A DNA stretch of 64,000 bases from CAWIVH01 sp963839475 (GTDB taxonomy: Bacteria > Acidobacteriota > UBA6911), in NCBI GenBank assembly GCA_963839475.1, contig CAWIVH010000020.1:124001-188000 (forward strand), read 5' to 3'. The notes below the pieces were generated by a model. That model saw nothing but the letters and a program-made list of their open reading frames with translations, did not search any database and was not told where the DNA came from. Below, piece after piece: positions 19,708 to 29,167 of this stretch. The position numbers were made by a program, and so were the translations under genes. How positions within the stretch are numbered: the stretch's first letter is position 1; each line of letters starts with the position of its first letter.

Positions 19708-20682
19708 ATGAACGAATTTGAGTGGATGCCCCTGATTTATGAGGCGCGCAAGAGGATTGCACCCTATCTGAAGCCTACTGCGCTCCATTACTATCCCTTG
19801 CTTTCGGACCTCGTCGGCGCCAAGGTCTGGGTCAAGCACGAGAACCACCAGCCGATCGGCGCATTCAAGGTCCGTGGCGGCGTCAACCTGCTGGCCTCGC
19901 TCTCCGGCGAAGAAAGGCGGCGCGGTGTTATCACCGCTTCCTCGGGTAACCATGGACAGTCCATCGCCTACGCGGCGCACCTGTTCGGGATCCACGCGGT
20001 GATTGGAGTGCCGGAAAACTGCAACCCTTCGAAGTTGGCGGCCATGAAATCCTGGGGCGCCGAAATCATCATGCACGGGCGCGATTTCGATGACATCCGC
20101 GAAAAGGTGGAGCAGGTCGCGGCCGAGAGAGGGATGCGATACATCCACCCGGCCAACGAACCGCTGCTTGTCGCCGGGGTGGCAACCATCGCGCTGGAAG
20201 TCATGGAAGAACTCCCTTCGGCGGATTTTCTATTTTGTGCCGTTGGCGGCGGAAGCAGCTGTTCCGGCGCAGCTTTGGTCGCCCACTATTTAAAACCTTC
20301 ACTCCGTGTAATAGGCGTCCAGGCGGCGAAAGCCTGTTCGGCCTACGAATCGTGGCGCCAGCACAAGCTGGTCAGCACCGGGAGCTCCGCGACATTCGCC
20401 GAGGGGGTACAGACGCGAATCCCCTTCGAGATGACTCAGTCGATCCTCTGGAAATACCTGAAGGAGTTTGTCCTGGTGGAGGAGGAGGAAATGCGCCAGG
20501 CCATGATTCATTACCTGGAGAAGGTCCGGACCCTGGCGGAAGGAGCCGGTGCCGCCCCGCTGGCTGCGGCGATCCAATGCCGGGACCAGATACAGGGGAA
20601 AAATGTGGTCCTCTACCTCAGCGGCGGCAACGAGTCCCGAGCCACGCTGGTCCGCGCCCTGACCGATCCGAATCCATGGTAG
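19708..20682 (+). CDS. PLP-dependent threonine/serine dehydratase
   Basis: 324 residues from ATG 19708 (GAGGCAGG upstream). Fold type II: PIGAFKVRGG contains the PLP Lys54, SSGNHGQSIAYAA is the Asn loop, and VGGGSSCSGAAL is the phosphate-binding glycine loop. It lacks the C-terminal regulatory ACT domain of biosynthetic IlvA, so it is the short, biodegradative type, or a related serine/threonine/hydroxyaspartate dehydratase. It converts threonine to 2-oxobutyrate and ammonia. No operon partner is evident. Confidence 0.9.
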   Translation: MNEFEWMPLIYEARKRIAPYLKPTALHYYPLLSDLVGAKVWVKHENHQPIGAFKVRGGVNLLASLSGEERRRGVITASSGNHGQSIAYAAHLFGIHAVIGVPENCNPSKLAAMKSWGAEIIMHGRDFDDIREKVEQVAAERGMRYIHPANEPLLVAGVATIALEVMEELPSADFLFCAVGGGSSCSGAALVAHYLKPSLRVIGVQAAKACSAYESWRQHKLVSTGSSATFAEGVQTRIPFEMTQSILWKYLKEFVLVEEEEMRQAMIHYLEKVRTLAEGAGAAPLAAAIQCRDQIQGKNVVLYLSGGNESRATLVRALTDPNPW

Positions 20683-20840
20683 TTCGCTGCAGGTGTCGGA
20701 TGAGGAAACCATGGATTTCGTCAAATAATGAAGAGCCGTCGACCTCCTTTCTGAAAGGCCTGAAACAAATCATGAAGATGGCAGCCATCTCTGAAACCTG
20801 ATAGATGGCCATTCCACTCTTTCCTCATTTTCGGGTTTTC

Positions 20841-20869
20841 TTGACATGCACATGCATGTGCATTAACAT
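20841..20869 (+). promoter_or_regulatory. vapBC promoter with palindromic operator
   Basis: TTGACA at 20841-20846 and TAACAT at 20864-20869 are separated by exactly 17 bases. The sequence ATGCACATGCATGTGCAT at 20846-20863 is a perfect 18-bp palindrome filling the spacer. The expected transcription start is next to the ATG at 20877, with no Shine-Dalgarno. This fits autorepression by the ribbon-helix-helix antitoxin. Confidence 0.75.
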
Positions 20870-20876
20870 GCATCTT

Positions 20877-21122
20877 ATGCGCACAACCATTGAATTGACC
20901 GATGATCAGAGATCCGAACTCGTGCGGCTCGCAGCCAAGCGAAGGATGAAGGGATTTTCCGTTATTATCCAGGAGGCCGTGGATGAATACCTGCGCCGGC
21001 AGGGAGGCAGGGACCAAGCGATTGCGGCCGCACTGAATCTGCAAGGGTGCCTCGACAACTCCACCGCCGACGGACTTGAAGATCGGATTCGTTTGATAAG
21101 GAAAACCTGGCGATGTTCATAG
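20877..21122 (+). CDS. vapB: VapB-type ribbon-helix-helix antitoxin
   Basis: 81 residues from ATG 20877. MRTTIELTDDQRSELVRLA is the RHH strand and first helix that bind DNA, followed by GFSVIIQEAVDEYL for the second helix; the tail should wrap the toxin. Longer upstream starts are rejected because they would run through the promoter. The mRNA would be nearly leaderless. It overlaps the toxin gene by 10 bases, which usually gives translational coupling and antitoxin excess. Confidence 0.87.
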   Translation: MRTTIELTDDQRSELVRLAAKRRMKGFSVIIQEAVDEYLRRQGGRDQAIAAALNLQGCLDNSTADGLEDRIRLIRKTWRCS

Positions 21123-21514
21123 CAGATACGGATGTTCTCATCGATTTCCTTCGAGGGACGGGCCAGGCCGAAAGGATCGCCATCGAAATCGGCACAAGAC
21201 GCCTCCACACAACCGCAATTACCGCCTTCGAATTGTGGGCCGGTTCGGATACCACGCATCAGCAGACCGCAGTGGAATCCCTTTTGGCAGCGCTCACCAT
21301 CCTCCCATTGGATGTCTCGTGCGCGCGCCGGGCCGGTGAAATACGCAGGGATCTCGATCGCGCCGGCAGGACCATAGGGATGGCGGATTCCCTGATCGCC
21401 GGCATTGCAGTAGAGAAGGATGCCATCCTGATCACACGCAATCGAAAGCACTACGAGCGTGTGCCCGGCCTCAAATTGAGCCATCATTCTTCAAGCCGTT
21501 CCACTGGAATCTGA
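21113..21514 (+). CDS. vapC: VapC toxin, PIN-domain ribonuclease
   Basis: 133 residues. PIN-domain acidic residues are in place: Asp5 and Asp7 in FIADTDVLIDFL, Glu in ITAFELWAG, and the later Asp in IGMADSLIAG. Known VapC toxins cleave tRNA or rRNA when the antitoxin is lost. The gene overlaps vapB by 10 bases. A typical type II toxin-antitoxin pair, often acquired by transfer. Confidence 0.92.
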   Translation: MFIADTDVLIDFLRGTGQAERIAIEIGTRRLHTTAITAFELWAGSDTTHQQTAVESLLAALTILPLDVSCARRAGEIRRDLDRAGRTIGMADSLIAGIAVEKDAILITRNRKHYERVPGLKLSHHSSSRSTGI

Positions 21515-21581
21515 CAGCCCCGGACTGCAACTTCCCGGAGGAGGCAAGGCTTGGGCAGGAGCGACGCTGATCTCAATCCGG

Positions 21582-24290
21582 TCACTTCTTATCGAAATAG
21601 CCCCGCATTTCCTCTAATTTGTCCATACCCTCCGATTCGAGGATTCCCTTCCAATTGAACCGCCGGTCGAAGGGTTTGAACGCGATGTCCGGATCAAACA
21701 ATCGTTTGTCGACCTGCCTGATTTTGTAGGGTGTGTAATCCGGTTTATCGGTGAAGAAATCTCTCGGCATGGAAGCCGCGGCATCGAACTGGTTGAGATA
21801 GGGCAGATCGAGCACGGTGAAAATCAGTTTGATAATGGAACCGAAGCTGGCCAGGGTGTGTGAAACATAACCCCTTTTTACATGCGGCCCAATCATCATG
21901 AGTATCGACCTGTGGGCATCGACATGATCCTTGCCGCTTTGGGGATCATCTTCGGTGACTATCACCAGCATATCTTTCCAGTAGGGCAAACGGGAAAGGG
22001 TCTGGATCACGCGCCCCAAGGCGAGGTCGTTGTCGCCTACGTACGACTCGCGGAACGGGTACCCATCTTCAGGATGCTCTTTGGTGCTGTGATCATTCGG
22101 AAGCACCATGGTGATCAGGCTCGGGAACGGCTCCTTGCCGCTCAACCATTTCTCTTTGAGCTCTTCCTCGAACATGTCCACCCGGAACTGGTCCGGGATG
22201 GCCATGTTGTAGGTGGCAAACTTGCGTGAGGTGCGATCGAAAAGAGGCTTGGGCAGCGGAAAGCTGACGTTCATGTGAATTCCGGTGTATTTGAAAACCT
22301 GTTCTTCGAAAGCCGCCGGCATTTCGGTTCCGAAACCGAAGTTAAAAAAAGTCACACCATGGCGGTGCAGGTGCTCCCAGAGCGCCCCGGCTTCCGTATA
22401 ATCCTCCGGGAAGATCGCCGCGCTGGAGCCCGCGACATACCGGCGGCCGGGTGCCGAACTGAAAATGCGCTCTTCGATATGGGCCCGGGCATTGATTTCC
22501 ACCCATTCATTAGGATAGACGCCAACGACCCAGCGGTGACCCGTATTCGACTGATCCGAATCGCAGAAGAAATTGTCTGAAATTGCGAATTGATCGGCGA
22601 GCGCCTGGTGGTTTGGCGTGATGTCGATATCCTCAAAGGTAAGGGTTTTATCCTTGTTGCTGATTGTCCTTTTCATCCCGAGATCGGCGTTGGCGGGATC
22701 CCCGTTCACGCCCTTGCGCTGACCGAAAATCTGGTCGAACGTACGGTTCTCTTTGACGATGAAAACGATGTGCCGGATCGGGCTCTTGCGCAAGCCTGAT
22801 GCAGGTGGCACGGGATTTTTCCCATCATCTTCAATGGTCTTGACCAAAAAAGTATTGCGGATCACCTGCTCCGTATAAGCCGCAAGCCGGTTCTCATCCG
22901 GGACGGGAACTTCCTGGAAGAGCCCCATCATAATGTCGGCGGGATGCGTTCCGCGAGCCGGGTCGGCGAAACCGGTCCCGCCGTTAGGGCCCGATCCGAG
23001 ACCTTTCGCGCTGGAAATAAACAGGCGTCCTCCATCCTTGGAAATACGCACCATGGAGCAGAACCACCCGGCCGGGATATAGCCCGCAACCTGACGCTGC
23101 TTCAGGTCAATCACGGCAACGGCGTTGAGTGCCGAACAGGCCACATAGAGTCGCGACTCATCCGGGCTGAGGCATAGCCCGAAGGGCAGAATCCCACGCT
23201 GTTTTTCCATTTGAGGCAGCTTCAGTTCAATCTGGGCCACCACGGTGTCGTTTTCCGAGTCGATAATGGAAATCGTGTCGTTGGTGGCGTTGGCAACATA
23301 GATGTATCTGTCGCCGACCACCAGGGCTCCGGGCGAAGCGCCTCCCACGGTTCTGATCTCGTCCCTTTCGACGCCGACCAGATAGCCGGTCTTGATTTTC
23401 CGCACCACTTTGCCCGAAGCCAGTTTGACCTTAAATACCGACATCGCATCGGGATGATTCGGGCTGCCGAGGCCGGGTATGAAGGTGTCACCCACTTTTA
23501 CGCCTTCCTCGGCTTCTTTAGAGGGGATACCGTAGGCTGGGAAATCCAGTCCCGCGGTGCGGCGGGTCTCCGGCGTGACACCAGGGAGAAGCGGATATTC
23601 GAACATCCCGACATTGGAGACCCAGGCGAATCGTTCATCGCGGGAAAGGCGAATCCCAAAAGGATTCCTGCCGACGCGAATCGATTGAAGCACTCGCTTT
23701 TTCGCCAGGTCGACCGTGACCATCCGGTAATTGTGCTGGTCGACGGCATAAAGCCTTTTGCCGTCGGAACTGAACACGAAATCGCCGAGAAAGCTATCCC
23801 GATATTTGCCGTCATTGATATCAATAGTTCCGCTGAGCTCATTGGCAGCGAGGTCATAGATCTTGATCTGCCCCTGGTTGGCGTTGCCATAATATGCAGT
23901 GTTGCCATCAGGCGAAATGGCGCAGCCCATATATCCCCCCTCACCATATTTCTGCTGGTACTTTTTGTCCGGCCTGAAACCGAAGGGAGGAATGCGCCTG
24001 GCTTCGAGGTTTTCTCCCAGGCTTACCAGGGTCATGGAGTCGTTTCCAATCAGAAGGGCGCGGGACTCGTCCCGGCTGATCGCCATTCCCCAATTGTAGG
24101 ACTGCGTTTTGACGAACCTTCCCGCGGGCTCCACTCGCCTCCCGTTCACCAGGATGGCGCCTTTTTCCCCAATATTCGGAACCGAGTCGGCCCCCGGTGG
24201 TTCAAGCACGACCAGGTTTTGCCGTTGTTCCGAAGGGCAGCCCCAGAGCCCGGCAAACAAAAGGCAGCTAAGCAGGCGATATCGACTCAT
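21582..24290 (-). CDS. YncE-like beta-propeller fused to phosphoesterase, putative lipoprotein
   Basis: 902 residues. The N-terminus (LLSCLLFAGLWGC) resembles a lipoprotein signal with Cys18. Residues about 60-470 contain repeated blades such as MGCAISPDGNTAYYGN and PFGLCLSPDESRLYVACS, a beta-propeller like YncE. From about residue 500 IRHIVFIVKENRTFDQIFGQ starts a phosphoesterase/phospholipase C-like domain, with DQSNTGH, VTEDDPQSGKDHVDAHRS and other metal-site segments. Such bifunctional proteins are common in acidobacteria and are annotated as YncE/alkaline phosphatase-like. Hydrolysis of extracellular phosphoesters is inferred. Confidence 0.88.
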   Translation of the reverse strand: MSRYRLLSCLLFAGLWGCPSEQRQNLVVLEPPGADSVPNIGEKGAILVNGRRVEPAGRFVKTQSYNWGMAISRDESRALLIGNDSMTLVSLGENLEARRIPPFGFRPDKKYQQKYGEGGYMGCAISPDGNTAYYGNANQGQIKIYDLAANELSGTIDINDGKYRDSFLGDFVFSSDGKRLYAVDQHNYRMVTVDLAKKRVLQSIRVGRNPFGIRLSRDERFAWVSNVGMFEYPLLPGVTPETRRTAGLDFPAYGIPSKEAEEGVKVGDTFIPGLGSPNHPDAMSVFKVKLASGKVVRKIKTGYLVGVERDEIRTVGGASPGALVVGDRYIYVANATNDTISIIDSENDTVVAQIELKLPQMEKQRGILPFGLCLSPDESRLYVACSALNAVAVIDLKQRQVAGYIPAGWFCSMVRISKDGGRLFISSAKGLGSGPNGGTGFADPARGTHPADIMMGLFQEVPVPDENRLAAYTEQVIRNTFLVKTIEDDGKNPVPPASGLRKSPIRHIVFIVKENRTFDQIFGQRKGVNGDPANADLGMKRTISNKDKTLTFEDIDITPNHQALADQFAISDNFFCDSDQSNTGHRWVVGVYPNEWVEINARAHIEERIFSSAPGRRYVAGSSAAIFPEDYTEAGALWEHLHRHGVTFFNFGFGTEMPAAFEEQVFKYTGIHMNVSFPLPKPLFDRTSRKFATYNMAIPDQFRVDMFEEELKEKWLSGKEPFPSLITMVLPNDHSTKEHPEDGYPFRESYVGDNDLALGRVIQTLSRLPYWKDMLVIVTEDDPQSGKDHVDAHRSILMMIGPHVKRGYVSHTLASFGSIIKLIFTVLDLPYLNQFDAAASMPRDFFTDKPDYTPYKIRQVDKRLFDPDIAFKPFDRRFNWKGILESEGMDKLEEMRGYFDKK

Positions 24291-24610
24291 CTAAATCTCC
24301 AGTTTTCTGGCCATGAGACATTACGAGAATCGCTAGACAGTTACAGGTTTTAGCGCGAACCTGAATACGTAGCAATCAAAATCCAAATCGAACCGCAAAG
24401 CACACCAAGACTCCGAAGGATTACGTTTGTTTTTCTTCGCGGGCTTCGCGGTTTAATCCGTCAAGCGTGTCAAGTATCGAGAGAGAGCCCTCCAGGGGAG
24501 CCAAGATTGCAGTTGACCTGGATGCCGTCATTCCATAGTCTCTTTGCCAAGCGGATCTTCGCCTGGATTTTTCGGACGCGAAACCGACACAGAGCCCCAA
24601 AGGATGCCCG
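24291..24610. other. 320-base divergent intergenic region
   Basis: Contains repeat copy C (24391-24453) and probably both promoters. I see no small gene or RNA. Confidence 0.5.
24391..24453. repeat. Intergenic inverted repeat, copy C
   Basis: AACCGCAAAGC (24391-24401) and GCTTCGCGGTT (24443-24453), one mismatch. The interior (GACTCCGAAGGATTACGTTTG) and the tail (AATCCGTCAAGCGTG) are almost the same as copy D at 37394, so these two are true homologues over about 85 bases. Confidence 0.7.
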
Positions 24611-25954
24611 ATGGCAAAACTGGTAGTGGGCAGTGCGCCTCCAACCGGAGGTAAATCCGCAGAGATACTCAGTGCCTACCGGCCGTGGCAGGTGAAGATA
24701 TTCATCGCGACCTGGCTGGCTTACGCGGGCTACTATTTCTGCCGCAAGCCATTCTATGTGGTCAAAGCAGACATGGCCGGCGCGCTGGGATTTTCGACGA
24801 TCCAACTCGCTCACCTTGGGACGGCTTACCTTGCAGCGTATGCCGTTGGGCAGTTCTCGAGCGCGTTCTTCGGCAGGAAGCTGGGCCCGAAAATGCTTCT
24901 TGTCGCCGGCATCGGCATATCTGTGGCCTGCAATTTAATCTTCGGAATGTCCAACGGCTTCTGGACCATTATGCTTTTTCTGGCTGTCAATGGCCTGGCG
25001 CAGGGCACCGGATGGCCCGGCTGCATCGGAAGCCTGGCATTCTGGTTTCAGCGGGAGCAACGGGGCAGCGTTCTCGGGGTCTGGGCTACCTGCTACCAGG
25101 TGGGATCGCTGGCATCGACGGCATTCGCGGCTTACCTCCTTGGGCGCGCCGGCTGGCGCTGGTCCTATTTCGGGTCGTCGCTCATGCTTCTGGCGATCTG
25201 GGCCGTGGTGGTGTTCCTTCATCCGAACCGGCCGGAAAACGTGGGCCTGGCACCACTCGAGGAGGATGGTGAAGAGGGAAAATCCACCGGTACCGCCATG
25301 GGTTCCGGCGAGCAGACATCCCCGAAAAGTCATGATGCGGGGCTCGGGTGGAGCAAGGATGTAATCATCAGCGTCGTCACGATGGGGGTGATCTATTTCT
25401 CCATCAAGTTCCTGCGCTATGCTTTGTGGAGCTGGGCTCCTTTTTTCCTGAGGCAGAACTTCGGGCTGGCCGGAGATAAGGCGGGCTATCTTTCGACGAT
25501 CTTCGAGCTTTGCGGTTTCATGGGAGTCATCATTTCAGGTTTCGCCTCAGACAAGCTTTTCCACGGCCGCCGGGCTTTTGTGTCTTTTGCCATGCTGGCC
25601 ATGATGACCCTGTCGTTTGTCCTGATGGCGACCTTGGGAGCCAAGAGCGTCTTTTTTTTCACCCTCTCGATGGGATTGGCGGGCTTCATGCTGTTCGGCC
25701 CTGATTCCCTCTTGTCAGGTGTCGGAGCCATCGACGTCGGATCCAAAAAGGGAGCTCTGGCCGCCGCGGGAATCATCAACGGTATGGGCTCCATCGGCCC
25801 GATCTTCCAGGAAGAGATCATCGGCTGGATGTATAAAGTCTCGGGCCGCCAGATCCAGTCCATCCTTGTCATGCTGGTTTTCATGGCCGCTGCCGGCACC
25901 GCAGTAACAGCTTTCCTCTGGATGAGAGCGAGGGCCGGTAAAACTAACCTTTGA
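24611..25954 (+). CDS. MFS transporter, organophosphate:phosphate antiporter type
   Basis: 447 residues, twelve predicted helices with a cytoplasmic loop near residues 210-240. ATWLAYAGYYFCRKPFYVVK at the N-terminus and GLAQGTGWPGCIGSLAFWF match the GlpT/UhpT/PgtP (OPA) group; the RK in the first motif and Arg residues in helices bind phosphate. Likely exchanges an organic phosphate (glycerol 3-phosphate, phosphoglycerate or a sugar phosphate) for inorganic phosphate. The neighbouring secreted phosphoesterase and HAD hydrolase are consistent with phosphoester use. RBS AAAGGA. Confidence 0.87.
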   Translation: MAKLVVGSAPPTGGKSAEILSAYRPWQVKIFIATWLAYAGYYFCRKPFYVVKADMAGALGFSTIQLAHLGTAYLAAYAVGQFSSAFFGRKLGPKMLLVAGIGISVACNLIFGMSNGFWTIMLFLAVNGLAQGTGWPGCIGSLAFWFQREQRGSVLGVWATCYQVGSLASTAFAAYLLGRAGWRWSYFGSSLMLLAIWAVVVFLHPNRPENVGLAPLEEDGEEGKSTGTAMGSGEQTSPKSHDAGLGWSKDVIISVVTMGVIYFSIKFLRYALWSWAPFFLRQNFGLAGDKAGYLSTIFELCGFMGVIISGFASDKLFHGRRAFVSFAMLAMMTLSFVLMATLGAKSVFFFTLSMGLAGFMLFGPDSLLSGVGAIDVGSKKGALAAAGIINGMGSIGPIFQEEIIGWMYKVSGRQIQSILVMLVFMAAAGTAVTAFLWMRARAGKTNL

Positions 25955-26034
25955 ATTTTGGAATTGAGTCGCCTCTCCCGGGAAATATAGAATATCGCTC
26001 GTCTTCCTTATTTTGACCTATTCAAGGAGATAAG

Positions 26035-26796
26035 ATGCCTCAAATCCGGGTTGTATCGTTCGACCTATGGGATACAGTTTTCATGGACGATTCGGACGAG
26101 CCGAAACGAAAACACCTGGGCCTGGCTCCCAAACCGATTGAACGGCGCAACCTGGTCCATCAATTCCTATCGCGGCATGCTCCCATTGCCCGCGATTTGG
26201 TGGATTGCGCCTACGACACTGCAGATGCCGCCTTCCGGGAAGTATGGCACCATCAGCATCGCACATGGCCCGTCGAAGCCCGGCTCAGCGTTATCCTGGC
26301 CGGCTTGAAGCGTGGATTGCCGGCCGGCGAGCTTAAAGAATTGGTAAAGCTCCACGAAGACATGGAGCTTACTGTGCGCCCCGACCTGGTGCCGGGAGTC
26401 GCAGAGGCCTTGCGCCAACTGGCGGCAAAATACACCCTGGTAGTCGTATCGGATGCCATTTTCTCGCCGGGCCGGGCTCTGCGCGAACTCCTCGCGGGCT
26501 ACGGCCTGCTGGATTTCTTCTCGGGCTTCGTTTTTTCCGATGAAGCCGGCTGCTCCAAACCTGATCCCGAGGTATTCCACCGGGCGGCGGCTCTAGGGAA
26601 GTGCCGGCTGGAAGAGATTGTTCACATTGGCGACCGGGAACATAACGACGTCGCCGGCCCTCAAGCTCTTGGCGCCCGAGCGGTTCTGATCACCGCCGCC
26701 ATCGATCGCGGCAGCCAGAACACCCGCGCTGACGCTCTGTGCCGGAGCTATGATCAGCTCCCGGCAATCATTGACTCTCTCGACACGAAAGATTGA
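26035..26796 (+). CDS. HAD-superfamily hydrolase
   Basis: 253 residues. Motif I is VSFDLWDTVF, motif II VVVSDAIF, Lys in CSKPDPEVF, and motif IV HIGDREHNDVAGPQ. The nucleophile Asp10 is present, but the acid/base Asp normally two residues later is Trp, as in a recognised FDLWDT subgroup. A helical cap lies between motifs I and II. Substrate unknown. It is the first gene of a tight three-gene set: the amidotransferase starts 9 bases after it and the alcohol dehydrogenase 6 bases after that. RBS AAGGAG. Confidence 0.88.
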   Translation: MPQIRVVSFDLWDTVFMDDSDEPKRKHLGLAPKPIERRNLVHQFLSRHAPIARDLVDCAYDTADAAFREVWHHQHRTWPVEARLSVILAGLKRGLPAGELKELVKLHEDMELTVRPDLVPGVAEALRQLAAKYTLVVVSDAIFSPGRALRELLAGYGLLDFFSGFVFSDEAGCSKPDPEVFHRAAALGKCRLEEIVHIGDREHNDVAGPQALGARAVLITAAIDRGSQNTRADALCRSYDQLPAIIDSLDTKD

Positions 26797-26805
26797 AACA
26801 AGACC

Positions 26806-27666
26806 ATGCCCTCCCCCTTGCGCTTCCTGATTATTGACGGCTATCCGAAGCTGAGCCGGGACGAATTCGACGGCGTCGGGATGAAACACGCCTGGCTGCT
26901 CTACGCGGAAATGCTGAAAAAATACCTGCCCAATGCCGAATACAGCGTCTGGTTTCCCAGCGACCATGCGGCGCCGCCGGATGGTTTGGGGCCCTCGCAC
27001 TACCAGGGTATACTCTGGACCGGCTGCAATTTGACGATATACCACCACAACGATATCCGCGTGACCCGCCAAATCGAATATGCCAAACAGGCCTACGAGG
27101 ACGGAACGCCAGGTTTCGGCACATGCTGGGGACTGCAAATGGCGGCAGCCGCTGCCGGCGGCGAAGTCAAAGCCAACCCGAGAGGGCGTGAAATGGGGCT
27201 GGCGCGCAAAATTCATCTGACGACCGAAGGTGCCGGCCACCCTTTCATGGAAGGCAAGCCTCCGGTCTATAGTGGCTATATCAGCCACCTGGACGAAGTG
27301 ACTCAACTCCCCCCGGGAGCCGTGCTCCTCGCCTCGAACGATTTCACCCGCGTCCAGGCCATTGAAGTAAAGCATAAAAAAGGATCTTTTTGGGCAACCC
27401 AGTACCATCCCGAGTACGATCTTCACGAGGTTGCCCGCCTCATCACGGCCAGGGAACCCAAGCTAGTGCCTGAAGGTTTTTTCAGGGACCACGACGAACT
27501 GGCTGGATATGTCGCCAAGCTCGAAACGCTCCACTCGAATCCGACACGCAAAGACCTGCGCTGGCAGCTCGACATCGACGACGATGTTCTCTCAGACGGG
27601 ATCCGCCAGGCGGAGTTTCGTAATTGGATCAACAAGCTGGTTCTGCCCCATGCGGCTGGAGGTTAA
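26806..27666 (+). CDS. Class I glutamine amidotransferase-like hydrolase
   Basis: 286 residues. The nucleophile elbow GFGTCWGLQMAAA holds the catalytic Cys, and QYHPEYD holds the His-Glu pair, so the triad is complete. There is no synthetase domain. The stand-alone form resembles gamma-glutamyl hydrolases such as PuuD and YvdE as well as GuaA-like proteins. Being followed by Fe-alcohol and aldehyde dehydrogenases and, beyond the TonB receptor, a glutamine synthetase homologue, it is a good candidate for releasing a product from a gamma-glutamyl intermediate. That is inference. Confidence 0.85.
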   Translation: MPSPLRFLIIDGYPKLSRDEFDGVGMKHAWLLYAEMLKKYLPNAEYSVWFPSDHAAPPDGLGPSHYQGILWTGCNLTIYHHNDIRVTRQIEYAKQAYEDGTPGFGTCWGLQMAAAAAGGEVKANPRGREMGLARKIHLTTEGAGHPFMEGKPPVYSGYISHLDEVTQLPPGAVLLASNDFTRVQAIEVKHKKGSFWATQYHPEYDLHEVARLITAREPKLVPEGFFRDHDELAGYVAKLETLHSNPTRKDLRWQLDIDDDVLSDGIRQAEFRNWINKLVLPHAAGG

Positions 27667-27672
27667 TTCCCT

Positions 27673-28839
27673 ATGTTTGAAGAACTCAGCACCTTCAATT
27701 TTCCTACCAAGATCCTGTTCGGCTGCGGCGCTATCCAACGGCTACCCCAGTGCCTGCAGGAGAACGGAATTCATAAAGCCCTGATTGTCACCGATCCGGG
27801 AGTTGCCGCCACACCTGTTCTGGCAACGGTCAAATCCGTGCTGGAAAATGCGGGAATCCCTGGCGTGGTTTACGACCGGGTTCACGGCAATCCGGTCGAG
27901 GACGACGTGCTCGAATCGGCGGCGCTGTACCGGAATGATGGCTGCAACGGCGTCATCGGGCTCGGGGGCGGCAGCGCCCTGGACGTAGCTAAGGCAGTCG
28001 TGGTTGCAGCCCGGCACAAAGGCGACTTGACCGAACTCGAGTGGCAGGCCGGCGGCACAGAAAAGATGGTCGGGCCTTACGATGCGATCATAGCCATTCC
28101 TACCACTTCGGGAACCGGGAGTGAAGTCGGGCGCTCATCTGTCATCACCTCTCACAAGCTGAACCGAAAGATCATCATTTTCAGCCCCTGGCTATTGCCC
28201 AAACGGGCCATCCTGGATCCGGACCTCACCGTGGGATTGCCGCCTTTCCTGACTGCCGCAACCGGCATGGATGCATTCACTCACTGCCTTGAGTCGCTGA
28301 CTTGCCCTGTATTCCACCCCATCTGCGACGCCATCGCCATCCATGGTCTCGAACTGGTCATTCGCTACCTGGAGCGCGCGACGCAGGACGGCAAGGATAT
28401 AGAGGCAAGGGGTAACATGCAGGTGGCCGCAACCATGGGAGCCATCGCTTTCCAGAAAGACCTGGGAGCAACACATTCCTTAGCTCACCCGCTCTCTACA
28501 GCATACGGTTTGAATCACGGGCTGGCAAATGCTCTCTGCCTGCCGGCCGTAATGCGCTTCAACCTCGAGATCGCCTCCAGCCATTATGCGCGCCTTGCCG
28601 GCCTCTTCGGAGTTCCTATCCAGCAGATGTCGGAGAAGGAAGCAGCGGCCAAATCGGTCGAAGAGGTTGAAGCCATGGTGGACCGCCTCGGCCTTGTCCG
28701 CGGGTTGCGCAATCACGGAGTGCCCAAAGAGAGCCTCGGGCCGCTCTCGGAAAAGGCTTTCGAGGACTCCTGCCACAAAACCAATATCCGCTCGTGCACC
28801 CAGAGTGACCTGCGGATGATGTACGAACAGAGCTGGTAG
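27673..28839 (+). CDS. Iron-containing alcohol dehydrogenase
   Basis: 388 residues. GLGGGSALDVAKAV binds NAD(P), and IPTTSGTGSEVG is the second family signature. Metal ligands are expected in GMDAFTHCLES and in the pair of His in HSLAHPLSTAYGLNHGLANA. Family type is Fe-ADH group III. It follows the amidotransferase by 6 bases, so translation is probably coupled. Likely oxidises a short-chain alcohol or amino alcohol to the aldehyde handled by the next enzyme. Confidence 0.93.
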   Translation: MFEELSTFNFPTKILFGCGAIQRLPQCLQENGIHKALIVTDPGVAATPVLATVKSVLENAGIPGVVYDRVHGNPVEDDVLESAALYRNDGCNGVIGLGGGSALDVAKAVVVAARHKGDLTELEWQAGGTEKMVGPYDAIIAIPTTSGTGSEVGRSSVITSHKLNRKIIIFSPWLLPKRAILDPDLTVGLPPFLTAATGMDAFTHCLESLTCPVFHPICDAIAIHGLELVIRYLERATQDGKDIEARGNMQVAATMGAIAFQKDLGATHSLAHPLSTAYGLNHGLANALCLPAVMRFNLEIASSHYARLAGLFGVPIQQMSEKEAAAKSVEEVEAMVDRLGLVRGLRNHGVPKESLGPLSEKAFEDSCHKTNIRSCTQSDLRMMYEQSW

Positions 28840-29167
28840 CAGGGACAGCCGCATCGCACATTTGATTCATGTGAGTTCGGGAGATAATTATGGGAGCCCG
28901 AGGGGATATGATCATGTGGGGCCGGGATTGAATCTCGGGCTTGCCCAAAATAGGTCGTCGGTGACCCTTGTTTTCAGCTAATAGCCACCATAAAAAGACG
29001 AGGCCCTGAGGGCCTGAGGTCTCGATGGGGATCGAATCCAAATTCATGCGCTATGAGATTTGCTGATTTGGACAAGCCTGGAATTCATCCCGAATCCGCC
29101 GGGATGTGCCTGAATAAGAAACACTGGAGTGAGGGAGTCTTCCGCAATCCAACCTAACCTATAGGGA
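28840..29167. other. 328-base intergenic region
   Basis: Separates the alcohol and aldehyde dehydrogenase genes. Contains small palindromes, including AGGCCC-TGA-GGGCCT at 29001-29015 and a TCGGG/CCCGA stem near 28878. A GGGATCGAATCC string looks like a tRNA T-loop but no cloverleaf can be built. No clear promoter. Confidence 0.5.

Noticed and set aside
19027..20148. Minus-strand frame of 373 codons
   Set aside because: Runs across the ends of two well-supported plus-strand genes and repeat copy B.
23211..24353. Long plus-strand frame of 380 codons
   Set aside because: Antisense mirror of the YncE/phosphoesterase gene, which has clear motifs; no family resemblance in the mirror.
29030..29050. 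tRNA-like T-loop string GGGATCGAATCC
   Set aside because: No acceptor, D or anticodon stems can be built around it.
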